Shown here: positions 1-9,065 of the stretch, one piece after another
Layout: every line of letters starts with the position of its first letter
Position numbering within the stretch: position 1 is the stretch's first letter
Assembly: GCA_002409625.1 (NCBI GenBank)
Contig: DHNY01000008.1
Location: 1 to 64,000, forward strand
From: Anaerolineaceae bacterium UBA5404
GTDB taxonomy: Bacteria; Chloroflexota; Anaerolineae; Anaerolineales; Anaerolineaceae
Length of the DNA: 64,000 nucleotides
Direction: 5' to 3'
Made by a program: the position numbers and the translations under genes
Notes under the pieces: generated by a model
The model's input: only the letters and a program-made list of their open reading frames with translations
The model's database searches: none
What the model was told of the DNA's origin: nothing

Positions 1-9
1 GTATAAGCC

Positions 10-48
10 AAAAGAGCGCTTTTTTGGAATTGAAAAGCGCTCTTTTTT
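10..48 (-). terminator. Rho-independent terminator of the serine dehydratase operon
   Basis: A long stem (10-23 with 33-46, core AGAGCGC/GCGCTCT) is flanked by A- and T-runs. On the minus strand it starts within the sdaAA stop codon. Its A/T symmetry means it could also stop a plus-strand transcript entering from outside the window. Confidence 0.8.
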
Positions 49-943
49 ACTTCTTTTTACTCAGTTCAGTATTAGCAAACAGATCACGTTCAATGCGTTT
101 GGCAGTTGGCGTTGCCGCCAGTCCGCCCATGGCGGTTTCGCGCAAGGTTGCCGGCATGCTCAAGCCCACATGGTACATCGCATCTACAATTTCATCAAAA
201 GGCACTAAGGAGCCAATTTCCATAAGCGCCAAATCAGCACAATACATCGCATTAAGCACGCCCAAACCGTTCCGTTTGGCACAAGGCACTTCCACCAAGC
301 CCGCAATGGGGTCACAAGCCAGACCCAGGATGTTTTTGAAGGCAAAACTGGCAGCATCCAGGCATTGTTTAGGACTACCGCCCTTTAGCTGCACCAATGC
401 CGCCGCCGACATCGCGGTTGAAGTGCCAATTTCCGCCTGGCAACCGCCTTTCGCGCCAGAAATCGAGGCGTTTTGCATCACAATCAAGCCTACCGCTCCC
501 GCGCAAAGATAGGCATCCACCAGTTGCGCCATGGTCGCACCAGATGTCTCCTGTGCGTCCCGCAAAACTGCTGGCAAAATTCCCGAACTTCCGGCGGTTG
601 GCGCGGCAACAATCACACCCATGCGCGCGTTACTTTCCATCACTGCCAGGGCATATGCCACGGCTTTCATCGTGCGATCAGGCAGGTAAAACGATTCTTT
701 GCCAAGCTCGCCATAGATCTTTTTACTATGACCAGATAACAATCCTCCCAAGGACTTGTCATAACTCGCCAAACCTTGATCAATAGAACGAAACATCACA
801 TCCAAAGAGTGTTTAACACCTGCAATGACCTCCTCTTCAGTCCGACCCGAAACTTCCTGTTCCCGTGCCAGCATGACCTGAGCGATACTCATTTGCTGTT
901 CTTCACACAATGCTAACAATTGTTTGCCTGAAAAAAAGTTCAT
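47..943 (-). CDS. sdaAA: L-serine dehydratase, iron-sulfur-dependent, alpha subunit
   Basis: Cytosolic enzyme that deaminates L-serine to pyruvate and ammonia with the beta subunit, using an oxygen-sensitive 4Fe-4S cluster. The 298-residue length is usual for the alpha subunit. Cysteines lie in the family contexts GCQAEIG, LACDPIAG and EVPCAKRNG. I start at the ATG ending at 943 (MNFFSGKQ), not further upstream, because AGGTGAG precedes it and the upstream gene stops only 4 bases before; the extra N-terminal residues of a longer frame are sdaAB sequence read out of frame. It is the second gene of a two-gene operon. The pyruvate formed could feed the PFOR encoded at 26 kb (inference). Confidence 0.93.
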   Translation of the reverse strand: MNFFSGKQLLALCEEQQMSIAQVMLAREQEVSGRTEEEVIAGVKHSLDVMFRSIDQGLASYDKSLGGLLSGHSKKIYGELGKESFYLPDRTMKAVAYALAVMESNARMGVIVAAPTAGSSGILPAVLRDAQETSGATMAQLVDAYLCAGAVGLIVMQNASISGAKGGCQAEIGTSTAMSAAALVQLKGGSPKQCLDAASFAFKNILGLACDPIAGLVEVPCAKRNGLGVLNAMYCADLALMEIGSLVPFDEIVDAMYHVGLSMPATLRETAMGGLAATPTAKRIERDLFANTELSKKK

Positions 944-947
944 CGTC

Positions 948-1619
948 TCACCTGTTTTCCAAAACAAAGACATCCATGATGCCATCGATACTTTCAAAAA
1001 TTTCCCGGGAGATGGCTTCATCAAAGGTTTCGTCAATTTCGACAACCATGTATGCGTTTTTGCCAAACGCGTCACGGTAAAGGTTCATGCCGGCAATGTT
1101 CAAATTGCGCTTGGCTAAAATGTCGGTAATTTCCGACAAAATACCAACCCGGTCGCGATGATGGGTTACAATCGCCGGCAAATTGGTCCGCAAGTTGGTT
1201 TCAATCCCGTTAATCGACGTGATGGCTACATTCCCACCGCCAACCGACGCGCCGCTCAAAATCGTTTCTTTACCACTGGCTTCAATCAGATGAATATCCA
1301 CTGAGTTAGGGTGAATACCATCCTTTTGTCCTTCTTCAAAACTGAATTTTAAGCCTTGATAAGTGGCAATCATTTCGGCATGTTTGAGCTCTTCACTATC
1401 AAGGTCATAACCCATCACGCCACCTAAAAGCGCTTTGCCCGTGCCATGTCCCCGATAGGTGCGTGCGAAAGAGTCGTACAAAATAAACTTCACTTCCACA
1501 ATCTCACCATGCACCAGCTGACGCGCCAGTTTTCCAAGTTTTGCGGCGCCCGCGGTGTGTGAGCTGGACGGTCCCACCATAATTGGACCGATAACATCAA
1601 ACAAGCTGTTAGTGCCCAT
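948..1619 (-). CDS. sdaAB: L-serine dehydratase, iron-sulfur-dependent, beta subunit
   Basis: Beta subunit (223 residues) of the two-subunit serine dehydratase. The signature GPSSSHTAGAAKLG lies near residue 16. The C-terminal third is an ACT domain (NLPAIVTHHRDRVGILSEI and onward), typical of this subunit and possibly involved in amino-acid sensing. The start is the ATG ending at 1619, preceded by AGAGGAAAAA; an upstream in-frame ATG would add 27 residues unlike the family. The gene is first in the operon with sdaAA and diverges from thrC across about 140 bases. A TACAAT hexamer upstream is a possible -10 box, but I see no convincing -35. Confidence 0.93.
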   Translation of the reverse strand: MGTNSLFDVIGPIMVGPSSSHTAGAAKLGKLARQLVHGEIVEVKFILYDSFARTYRGHGTGKALLGGVMGYDLDSEELKHAEMIATYQGLKFSFEEGQKDGIHPNSVDIHLIEASGKETILSGASVGGGNVAITSINGIETNLRTNLPAIVTHHRDRVGILSEITDILAKRNLNIAGMNLYRDAFGKNAYMVVEIDETFDEAISREIFESIDGIMDVFVLENR

Positions 1620-1761
1620 TTTTTCCTCTGTGTGATTTGCTGAGTAAATTGTAACACGCTCAATGTTGCTTATTGACTGGAGGTAAAGGTTTTTTAACAT
1701 TTATTCGCTCTATGATGTAAAATTGTTTAATGGTCGTTTATGAGCCAGAAAAGGAAATCAA

Positions 1762-3003
1762 GTGACCGAATTCATTTATGAATGTTCATCATGTAAACAA
1801 ACCCTGCCCGATGATGGCGTTTTTTATACCTGCCCCACGTGTGATGCGAACCTGATTGTGCGCCTTCCGTTTGAAAAACAGCCTCAACTCATCAATCAAA
1901 CTGAATTATTAAACAATCCAGAGCGCTCCATCTGGCGTTACAGCCCATTGTTGCCCGTGCCTGATCCCGGTTTCGTGCACACACCTTTGCACAAAATTGG
2001 CTTTACGCCCATTTATCGCGGTAACAAATTAGCCAGTCAACTGGGCATTAAGAACCTCTGGCTCAAGGATGAAAGCCCTAATCCCAGCGGTTCCTTTAAA
2101 GACCGCTCGAGTGCGATCGTAACCGCCCGTGGCATTCAAACGGGCATGACCACCAGCATCACTGCCTCAACAGGCAATGCCGGTGCTGCCATGGCATGTA
2201 CTGCCGCCAGCACTGGCACCACAGCAATCATCCTCGCGCCAAAAAGCGCACCACCGGCTAAAATCGCCCAATTGCAATGCTATGGCGCGCGCGTTATTCT
2301 GGTGGACGGCAGCTATGATGATGCCTTTGAGCTCAGCAAGCAAGCTTCGCAAACCTTTGGCTGGTACAACCGCAACACCGGTTACAACCCCTTTACCGCA
2401 GAAGGCAAAAAGACCGCCGCAATTGAAATCTGGGAGCAGCTTTTGCGACATCTGCCGATTGGCGAATCGCTTACCATTTTCGTGCCGGTTGGGGATGGCA
2501 ATATCATCTCTGGCATAGCCAAAGGCTTTGAAGACTTACTCGCCCTGGGTTGGATTGACACCTTGCCCAGACTAATCGGCGTTCAGGCTAAAGGTTCTGC
2601 GGCAATCGCCAATGCTTTTGCCCAAAACGCGGATTCCATCACAGCGGTTCATGCCCAAACAGTGGCAGATAGCATCAGCGTCAACTTGCCTCGCGATGGC
2701 ATGCGCGCTTTGCGCTCTGTTCAGCGTGCCAATGGCTGCTTTATCACCGTTAGTGATGATGAAATCCTGCAAGCCATAGCGACTTTAGGCTCAATTGGTA
2801 TCTTTGCCGAGCCTGCCGCAGCGGCTGCCTATGCCGGTTTAAAACATGCCATTCAAAAGCAAATCCTTGATCCCGCTCAAAACATGCTCGCCCTGATTAC
2901 CGGTAGTGGTCTAAAAGACGTCCATGCCGCGATGCGTGCCACTCAAGCCGCACCCATTATCGAACCAACAATCCAAAACCTTAAGGAGGTTATGCGTGTC
3001 TAA
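1762..3003 (+). CDS. thrC: Threonine synthase (PLP-dependent)
   Basis: Converts O-phosphohomoserine to threonine with pyridoxal phosphate. The protein has 413 residues. It opens with a rubredoxin-like zinc-binding knuckle (CSSCKQ then CPTCDAN, two CxxC pairs), seen in many bacterial and archaeal threonine synthases. The PLP lysine is K113 in SGSFKDRS, followed by the substrate loop STGNAGAAMA. The start is a GTG at 1762 with AAGGAAATC upstream. The last eight bases overlap the next gene's GTG start, suggesting coupled translation. Other fold-II PLP enzymes are related, but the N-terminal zinc knuckle and GSFKDR motif favour threonine synthase. Confidence 0.88.
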   Translation: MTEFIYECSSCKQTLPDDGVFYTCPTCDANLIVRLPFEKQPQLINQTELLNNPERSIWRYSPLLPVPDPGFVHTPLHKIGFTPIYRGNKLASQLGIKNLWLKDESPNPSGSFKDRSSAIVTARGIQTGMTTSITASTGNAGAAMACTAASTGTTAIILAPKSAPPAKIAQLQCYGARVILVDGSYDDAFELSKQASQTFGWYNRNTGYNPFTAEGKKTAAIEIWEQLLRHLPIGESLTIFVPVGDGNIISGIAKGFEDLLALGWIDTLPRLIGVQAKGSAAIANAFAQNADSITAVHAQTVADSISVNLPRDGMRALRSVQRANGCFITVSDDEILQAIATLGSIGIFAEPAAAAAYAGLKHAIQKQILDPAQNMLALITGSGLKDVHAAMRATQAAPIIEPTIQNLKEVMRV

Positions 3004-3931
3004 ACCTGTTTATACTGTTATCGCACCCATTTACAACGAAATTGAAAACATTCCCCACCTTTACGAGCGTGTTACCGAGGTCATGAACCAAACCGGTCAA
3101 CCCTGGGAGCTGGTATTGGTGGACGACGGAAGCAAAGATGGCTCTACCGATGCGCTGCGCGAACTTGGCAAACAAGATGAGCGTGTGCGTCCGGTCATTT
3201 TTGCGCGTAATTTTGGGCATCAGATTGCCGTTACAGCTGGTATGGATTATGCCCGTGGCGATGCCGTGGTGGTTATCGACGCTGATTTGCAAGACCCTCC
3301 TGAAGTCATTCTGGAGCTCATCGAAAAATGGAAAGAGGGCTATCAGGTTGTTTACGCGGTGCGTTCTGAACGCGAGGGTGAAAGCTGGTTTAAGCTCACC
3401 ACCGCCTCGATGTTTTATAAGTTTATTCAAAAAATCACCGATGTGCACATCCCGCTGAATACCGGCGACTTCCGTTTGCTGGACCGCAAAGTGCTGGATG
3501 TGATGAACAAAATGCCGGAGCGCAATCGCTTTTTGCGCGGCATGAGCTCTTGGGCGGGCTTTAAGCAAGTTGGTGTGGAATACAAACGCCATGCCCGCTT
3601 TGCCGGTGAAACCCACTACCCGCTCAAAAACATGATCAAACTCGCGCTCAACGCCATCACTGGTTTCTCATATTGGCCTTTGCAGCTGCTCACCCGTGGA
3701 GGCGTGGGTCTTGTTATTTTGAGTGTGCTTTTAGTCATCCTTTACCTCATTTTAGCTTTGCTTGGCAAGGTGGACCTAACTTACGTCCTTGCCACATGGC
3801 TCACCCTCATTTTCCTGGCTGGCATCCTCTTGATTGGCATGGGTATTCTGGGTGAATACCTGGGCAGAATTTATGACGAAGCCAAAGGTCGCCCGCTTTA
3901 TATCGTTGCTGAAGGTCCCGAAGACGATTAA
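2996..3931 (+). CDS. Family 2 glycosyltransferase, DPM1/GtrB type
   Basis: Membrane-anchored glycosyltransferase of 311 residues, probably moving a sugar from a nucleotide donor to a polyprenyl phosphate. The N-terminal GT-A domain shows VIAPIYNEIENI, LVDDGSKDGS and the acidic VIDADLQDPPE. Two hydrophobic helices near residues 230-300 match the C-terminal anchor of bactoprenol glucosyltransferases. I take the GTG at 2996 as start because AAGGAGG ends 6 bases before it; longer readings would only add thrC sequence in another frame. It overlaps thrC by 8 bases. The link to amino-acid genes may be only operon convenience. The donor sugar cannot be read from sequence. Confidence 0.85.
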   Translation: MSKPVYTVIAPIYNEIENIPHLYERVTEVMNQTGQPWELVLVDDGSKDGSTDALRELGKQDERVRPVIFARNFGHQIAVTAGMDYARGDAVVVIDADLQDPPEVILELIEKWKEGYQVVYAVRSEREGESWFKLTTASMFYKFIQKITDVHIPLNTGDFRLLDRKVLDVMNKMPERNRFLRGMSSWAGFKQVGVEYKRHARFAGETHYPLKNMIKLALNAITGFSYWPLQLLTRGGVGLVILSVLLVILYLILALLGKVDLTYVLATWLTLIFLAGILLIGMGILGEYLGRIYDEAKGRPLYIVAEGPEDD

Positions 3932-3958
3932 ACCAAACACCATCTTTAAGGAGCTTTT

Positions 3959-5428
3959 ATGAAACTTGATTTAACCATTTATCAAGACAAACTGGATCGG
4001 GCAATTCAACGTGCCCGCGAACGCAAGTTCATCATCCCTACCATGGCGCAACAGAAGGACCCCAGCCTGATTCCCCAGGACATTAAAGACCGCCTAAAAA
4101 ATATTGGGCTTTGGGATCTTCATCCGCTCAACCTTTTCCGCATCACCTGGCACAACGAACCAGTTGACTTTGGTGGCGGGTTTGGCGGACTAAACTTCAT
4201 CGAATTCCCAACGGTTTTTACAGGTGTTGACGCGCGCATCGTTGGGCTGGTGGGCAAATGGTTCCCAACCGGCGTTCATAAAGTGGGTGCCGCCTATGGC
4301 TGTATGGTGCCTTCTTTGGTCACAGGTCAGTTTGACCCCACCACCCAAAAAGCGGTTTGGCCATCCACAGGCAACTTCTGCCGCGGTGGTGCTTTTGACA
4401 CCGCCCTGCTTGGTGGTCAAGCGGTATCCATCCTGCCCGAAGGCATGAGCCAGGAACGCTTCGATTGGTTGCGCGAAATCGGTAGTGAAGTGATTGCCAC
4501 ACCCGGAACCGAATCGAACGTTAAAGAAATTTTTGACAAATGCTGGGAATTACGCGCTTCTGGCGAAGATTTGGTCATCTTCAATCAGTTTGAAGAGTAT
4601 GGCAACTACCTGTGGCACTACCAGGTGACCGGAAACGCCTTTGTGCAACTCGCTCATCAATTACTTGGACCCAAAGACAACATTACCGCCTTTACCTCTG
4701 CCACTGGCTCTGCGGGAACCATTGCCGCGGGAGACCGCCTCAAACAAGAATTCCCCGGCATGAAGATTATCGCCAGTGAAGCCAGCCAATGCCCCACCAT
4801 GCTCTACAACGGCTTTGGCTCTCACATCATTGAAGGCATCGGAGATAAACACGTTCCCTGGATCCACAATGTCAAGAATACCGACTTTATTACTGATATT
4901 GACGATGTAGCCGTAGCCCGATTGGCACGCCTCTTCCAAAAAGAAGAAGGCCAGGAGCATCTCATTGAAGAAGGCGTTGACCCAGCTTTGGTCAAAAAAC
5001 TTGGTCTAATGGGTTTTTCGAGCATCGCCAACATCCTCTCCGCCATGAAATTCTCCAAATTCCACGAGCTTAACGAGCGCGACATCGTCTTTACCGTTCT
5101 CACCGACTCGATGGAGCTTTACCAAAGCCGTATCGCGGAAATGGATGAGGAATTTGGACCTTACAAACGCGACTTTGCCATCGCAGATAACGCCCGCTAC
5201 CTCAAAGGTCAAGCCACCGGCGACATGGTGGAGCTGGGCTATTGGGATCGCAAACGCATCCACAACCTTAAGTACTACACCTGGGTTGAGCAGCAAGGCA
5301 AAACTTACGAGGAAATTCAAGCGCAATGGTACGACCCAGACTTTTGGCTTGAAATCCAGAGCCAACAAGATGAGATTGATGCCTTGATTGAAGAATTCAA
5401 CCACAAAGCCCAAGTGCAATTGGATTAA
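3959..5428 (+). CDS. PLP-dependent lyase/cysteine-synthase-like protein
   Basis: A 489-residue fold-II PLP enzyme. The probable PLP lysine is K108 in TGVHKVGAAYG, followed by the phosphate/substrate loop STGNFCRGGAF near residue 139. This is the layout of cysteine synthase and tryptophan synthase beta, but the protein is about 150 residues longer, with extra N-terminal and C-terminal parts. AAGGAGCTTTT precedes the ATG. Only 2 bases separate it from the next gene, and the dihydropyrimidinase follows, so I infer a shared pathway of amino-acid or ureide breakdown. The substrate is unknown; naming it cysteine synthase would be over-precise. Confidence 0.7.
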   Translation: MKLDLTIYQDKLDRAIQRARERKFIIPTMAQQKDPSLIPQDIKDRLKNIGLWDLHPLNLFRITWHNEPVDFGGGFGGLNFIEFPTVFTGVDARIVGLVGKWFPTGVHKVGAAYGCMVPSLVTGQFDPTTQKAVWPSTGNFCRGGAFDTALLGGQAVSILPEGMSQERFDWLREIGSEVIATPGTESNVKEIFDKCWELRASGEDLVIFNQFEEYGNYLWHYQVTGNAFVQLAHQLLGPKDNITAFTSATGSAGTIAAGDRLKQEFPGMKIIASEASQCPTMLYNGFGSHIIEGIGDKHVPWIHNVKNTDFITDIDDVAVARLARLFQKEEGQEHLIEEGVDPALVKKLGLMGFSSIANILSAMKFSKFHELNERDIVFTVLTDSMELYQSRIAEMDEEFGPYKRDFAIADNARYLKGQATGDMVELGYWDRKRIHNLKYYTWVEQQGKTYEEIQAQWYDPDFWLEIQSQQDEIDALIEEFNHKAQVQLD

Positions 5429-5429
5429 A

Positions 5430-5987
5430 GTGGCTCAATTTAGCGAGATTCCCGATACCAGCCTGGTTCTGGTGGCCATTTTGCCCAACAAACGCGATTT
5501 AGACATCGCGCGCATGCTGGGCTGGTATCGTATTCCGCTCAAAACCGCGCCAAAGGTTATCTCTGTTGACTACCTTGCTTTTTACCAGACCGCTGCTTTC
5601 AACGAAAAAGAGCGCTGGCAAATCCGTTGGTTGGCACCCATCCTGGGGCACGAATTAACAACCCGGGCAGATTTATTTCGGGATGAGCCCGAACATCGCC
5701 GCGCCAACGAAGAATACTTTAAACTGCAATTGGGTTCACTGATTGAAGTGCCTGACCCTATTCAAGCCGGCGATTGGAAGCGGGTTACCTTTTTCTATAC
5801 CACCGGTGAACGTTGTAAACGCGCCAAAAAACTTACTGACCTCCCCGTTCATGACGAGGAACGCCAGATTTTGTGGCGCTCGTTGCGAGAAAGAGCCTTG
5901 CGTGGTCAGGAATACAACGCCAATCAGCTGCCTGAGATAGCAATAGACCCCTCGATTTTGGCTTTCTTGAGTGGCTTAAGCAAATAG
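5430..5987 (+). CDS. Uncharacterised protein between PLP lyase and hydantoinase
   Basis: I do not recognise this 185-residue soluble protein. It has no signal peptide or membrane helix. The N-terminal half contains VAILPNKRDLDIARMLGWYR and VISVDYLAFYQTAAF; the C-terminal half is basic (RCKRAKK) with a helical end. The start is uncertain: I chose GTG 5430, just after the upstream stop; a TTG at 5388 would add 14 residues overlapping the previous gene. No clear ribosome site is seen, so translation may depend on coupling to the PLP-lyase gene. The tight packing between two metabolic genes is the only functional hint. Confidence 0.65.
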   Translation: MAQFSEIPDTSLVLVAILPNKRDLDIARMLGWYRIPLKTAPKVISVDYLAFYQTAAFNEKERWQIRWLAPILGHELTTRADLFRDEPEHRRANEEYFKLQLGSLIEVPDPIQAGDWKRVTFFYTTGERCKRAKKLTDLPVHDEERQILWRSLRERALRGQEYNANQLPEIAIDPSILAFLSGLSK

Positions 5988-6006
5988 TTTTTTCAGCAGG
6001 TCCAAA

Positions 6007-7434
6007 ATGAAAACATTAATTAAAAATGGCACCCTGATCAATGCCGACAAAATGTGGAAAGCCGATCTCCTGATTGACGGAGAAAAAATTGTTCGCATTG
6101 AACCTTTTCTAGAAGATCATGAGGCAAATGTCATTGATGCAGAAGGTATGTTGGTCATGCCAGGTGGCGTTGATCCGCACGTGCACCTTGCCCTGCCCAT
6201 GTTTGGCACCATTTCTTCGGATGATTACTACACCGGCGGAAAAGCAGCAGCCTTTGGTGGCACTACCACGGTAATCGACTTTGTTTCGCTTGAAAATGAC
6301 AGCCTTAGCCAAAGCCTTGCCAAACATCGCGCTAAGGCAGATCCGCAAGTCAGCATTGATTACGGCGCGCACATGAACATCACTCACTTTAGCGAAGGGC
6401 TCGCAGCCGAATTGCCCGACCTGCTTGAAATGGGCATCAGCAGCCTAAAAATGTTTACTGCTTACAACAACCGATTGCGCCTGGATGATGGAGATATCTT
6501 TAAGGTTATGCGCATTGCGGGAAAACACCAGCTTTTACCCATGATTCATGCCGAAAATGGCGATATTATCGAGGTTCTGGTAGCAGAGGCGCTTGCCAAT
6601 GGGAACACCGCGCCTATTTATCATGCCCTCACCCGCCCGGCATGGGGTGAAGTGGAAGCCAGCTTGAGGGCAATCGCCATCGCTGCGCAAGCAGAGAGCG
6701 CGGTATATCTGGTACACATGAACGTATCAGGCGAAGTTGATCAACTCACTTATGGCAGGCGAAAAGGGGTCAAAGCCATTGGCGAAACCTGCCCACAATA
6801 TCTGTTCTTCAGCGAAGACGATTTGCGGAAAGATGATGGGGCAAAATACGTTTGCTCACCTCCACTTCGTAAGGTGGAAGATCAAAACCGGCTTTGGCAA
6901 GCATTGGAAGATGGTGAAATCCAAGTTCTGGCAACCGACCATTGTCCCTTTTATTATGATGGCAGCCAGCCGATAAGCTATGAAGGGCAAAAAATTGCTA
7001 TCCCCGGTAAGGAACTGGGCACCCAAAAAGGCCATGAGAATTTCACACTCATCCCTAATGGGCTGCCAGGGTTGGCTGATCGCTTGCCTGTATTTTGGAC
7101 TGCTGCAGTCAACAGCGGTCGCATTAGTCCAATGCAATTCGTAGCCCTTTGCGCCACCAATCCTGCCAAAATATTTGGTCTTTATCCACAGAAAGGCACT
7201 TTGGAAGTTGGCTCAGATGCCGATATCGCCATCTGGGATCCCAAGAAACAGGTGAGTTACGGCAAAGCTATCGCCAAACAGCGCACGGATTACAACCTTT
7301 ACGAAGGCATGCAACTCATCGGTTTTCCGATTCGCGTTTTGTTAAGAGGAAAAACAATCGTTGAGGGTGAACAGTGGTACGGCGAAGCAGGTGCCGGCAA
7401 ATTCCTTAAACGAAAGCCTGGCACCTTTATTTAA
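6007..7434 (+). CDS. hydA: Dihydropyrimidinase / D-hydantoinase
   Basis: Zinc amidohydrolase of 475 residues, the usual length, that opens cyclic diamides such as dihydrouracil or hydantoins. Visible metal ligands are PHVHL (HxH) near residue 58, the lysine to be carbamylated in SSLKMFTAYN, histidines in MIHAENGD and LVHMNVSG, and the aspartate in TDHCPF. The start ATG at 6007 has only a weak AGCAGG upstream. It sits 19 bases after the unknown gene and ends 17 bases before the complex I-like genes. Context suggests breakdown of pyrimidines, hydantoins or carbamoyl amino acids; the true substrate is unknown. Confidence 0.88.
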   Translation: MKTLIKNGTLINADKMWKADLLIDGEKIVRIEPFLEDHEANVIDAEGMLVMPGGVDPHVHLALPMFGTISSDDYYTGGKAAAFGGTTTVIDFVSLENDSLSQSLAKHRAKADPQVSIDYGAHMNITHFSEGLAAELPDLLEMGISSLKMFTAYNNRLRLDDGDIFKVMRIAGKHQLLPMIHAENGDIIEVLVAEALANGNTAPIYHALTRPAWGEVEASLRAIAIAAQAESAVYLVHMNVSGEVDQLTYGRRKGVKAIGETCPQYLFFSEDDLRKDDGAKYVCSPPLRKVEDQNRLWQALEDGEIQVLATDHCPFYYDGSQPISYEGQKIAIPGKELGTQKGHENFTLIPNGLPGLADRLPVFWTAAVNSGRISPMQFVALCATNPAKIFGLYPQKGTLEVGSDADIAIWDPKKQVSYGKAIAKQRTDYNLYEGMQLIGFPIRVLLRGKTIVEGEQWYGEAGAGKFLKRKPGTFI

Positions 7435-7451
7435 GTTAGAATAAACCAAGT

Positions 7452-9065
7452 ATGGCATTTTTTATTGTTCTAGGCTTGCTCATCTTGCCAGCCTTTATCA
7501 TCGTCATCATCCAAAGCACCAAGAGTCGTGTGGGTGCTGCTTGGATTGTTGCCCTGGTCGCCTCTTGTCTTGCCTGGCTGGTTTTATTTTTGTTGCGCCT
7601 CTTTTTACCCTTATCTCTCGAATTACTCAACTGGCAACCGGCAGAGCTTTTTAATGGCACAATTGCCCTTAGATTAGATTATTTCACCTGGCCGTTTGCG
7701 ATCGCGGTGCTCACTTTATGCGTCGCAAGCATTTTTACGGAAACGACTGTTGCCTCCAAGGAAGATTCCAGCCCGAAATGGGTGGCTTCACTCACCTTAA
7801 CCGCACTCACACTGGTTTCACTAGCCAGTGCCAACCCTTTAACGCTGGCGATCACCTGGTCTTTAATTGATATCGCTGAGCTCTTTTATCGATTGCGCTC
7901 AGCAAACCCAAATCACAGTCAAGGCTCCTTGATGCGCAATTTTGCCATCCGCTTGTTGAGCACATTCGCGCTTATTTTTGCCACTGCCATCGCCTGGGCT
8001 ATTCAACCTAATTTTGATTTAAACCAAATCCCCTCCACAGCAGGCATCTTTTTCTTGCTTGCGGCAGGCTTGAGACTGGGTGTACTTCCGGTTCATTTAC
8101 CTTTCACCAAAGCAGATGGCGAAGAAGCCCCAATCACTTATTTGCTTCAACTCGCGCCGGTTGCATCCGCCTTAACCCTGATTGCCCAATTACCCAGCGA
8201 CTTTTTAACGCTCAATCGAACGCTTTTCGTGCTTATTCAAGTGCTTAGTGCAATCGCCATGCTTTACGCGTCCATGATGTGGGTTAGCCGAAAAACCGAA
8301 GCTGAAGCCCGCCCTTACTGGATCATTGCCCTCTCTGCCTTTGCCTTACAATGCGCGCTCAATGGCGAACCTGGCAGCAGTCGCGTGTGGGGACTTGTGC
8401 TCCTGCTAAGCGGCGGTTTACTGTTTGCTTTTAACCCGCCCATTCGCCGTATCCGTTTCATCCCGGCATTGGGTTTGGTTGGCTTGCTTGGCTTGCCTTT
8501 CACCTTACTCGCTTCCGGCTGGCAAGGTGTTTTAGGCCAGAGTTTTAGCGTGGTCAGTGTTGTCGTCTTGATCAGTCACAGCTTATTGGTGATTGGTTAC
8601 CTGCGTTATGTGGTTGAAGCCACCGGCGCGGTAACCGGCCTGGAAAAACACGCGCGTATCACCTACCCATTGGGTTTGATTGTCATTTTTCAAACCATCG
8701 TTTTGTTGGGTCTGATTGCCTGGCCAGGCGTTCTCAGTCTTGGCATTTGGTGGGCGAGCCTGGTAAGTATGGCAATTACTACTGCCGCGATTTACCTTTC
8801 CCGATTATTGGGCATCAAGGATTTACATGAGGATTTGCCCGCAAAAATTCCCTTTTATCGCATTGCCTCGCCAATCATCCGTGCCATTCGCGGGTTTTTC
8901 AGCCTACAATGGTTTTATTCTGCGGTTTCCTGGCTTTATCAACAAACTTTAAGATTAGAAACCTTTGGCAGCGAGTTGATTGAGGGTGATGGCGGTTTAC
9001 TCTGGTCCCTGGTGCTTTTACTCATTATCATGCTTATTTTTGCGTCTCAGGCAGGTCTTGGATGA
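7452..9065 (+). CDS. Proton-translocating antiporter-like membrane subunit (NuoL/M/N type)
   Basis: A 537-residue very hydrophobic protein with about a dozen or more membrane helices. The stretch LRLGVLPVHLPFTKADGEEA resembles the conserved antiporter region of complex I and hydrogenase subunits (P-H-x-P before the discontinuous helix). An acidic residue inside an early helix (SLIDIAELF) could match the conserved glutamate. It opens a three-gene set with ATGA overlaps and no hydrophilic NADH or hydrogenase subunit nearby. TAGAAT lies 9 bases before the ATG and could be a -10 box, but without a clear -35. Which antiporter subfamily it belongs to is not certain. Confidence 0.72.
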   Translation: MAFFIVLGLLILPAFIIVIIQSTKSRVGAAWIVALVASCLAWLVLFLLRLFLPLSLELLNWQPAELFNGTIALRLDYFTWPFAIAVLTLCVASIFTETTVASKEDSSPKWVASLTLTALTLVSLASANPLTLAITWSLIDIAELFYRLRSANPNHSQGSLMRNFAIRLLSTFALIFATAIAWAIQPNFDLNQIPSTAGIFFLLAAGLRLGVLPVHLPFTKADGEEAPITYLLQLAPVASALTLIAQLPSDFLTLNRTLFVLIQVLSAIAMLYASMMWVSRKTEAEARPYWIIALSAFALQCALNGEPGSSRVWGLVLLLSGGLLFAFNPPIRRIRFIPALGLVGLLGLPFTLLASGWQGVLGQSFSVVSVVVLISHSLLVIGYLRYVVEATGAVTGLEKHARITYPLGLIVIFQTIVLLGLIAWPGVLSLGIWWASLVSMAITTAAIYLSRLLGIKDLHEDLPAKIPFYRIASPIIRAIRGFFSLQWFYSAVSWLYQQTLRLETFGSELIEGDGGLLWSLVLLLIIMLIFASQAGLG

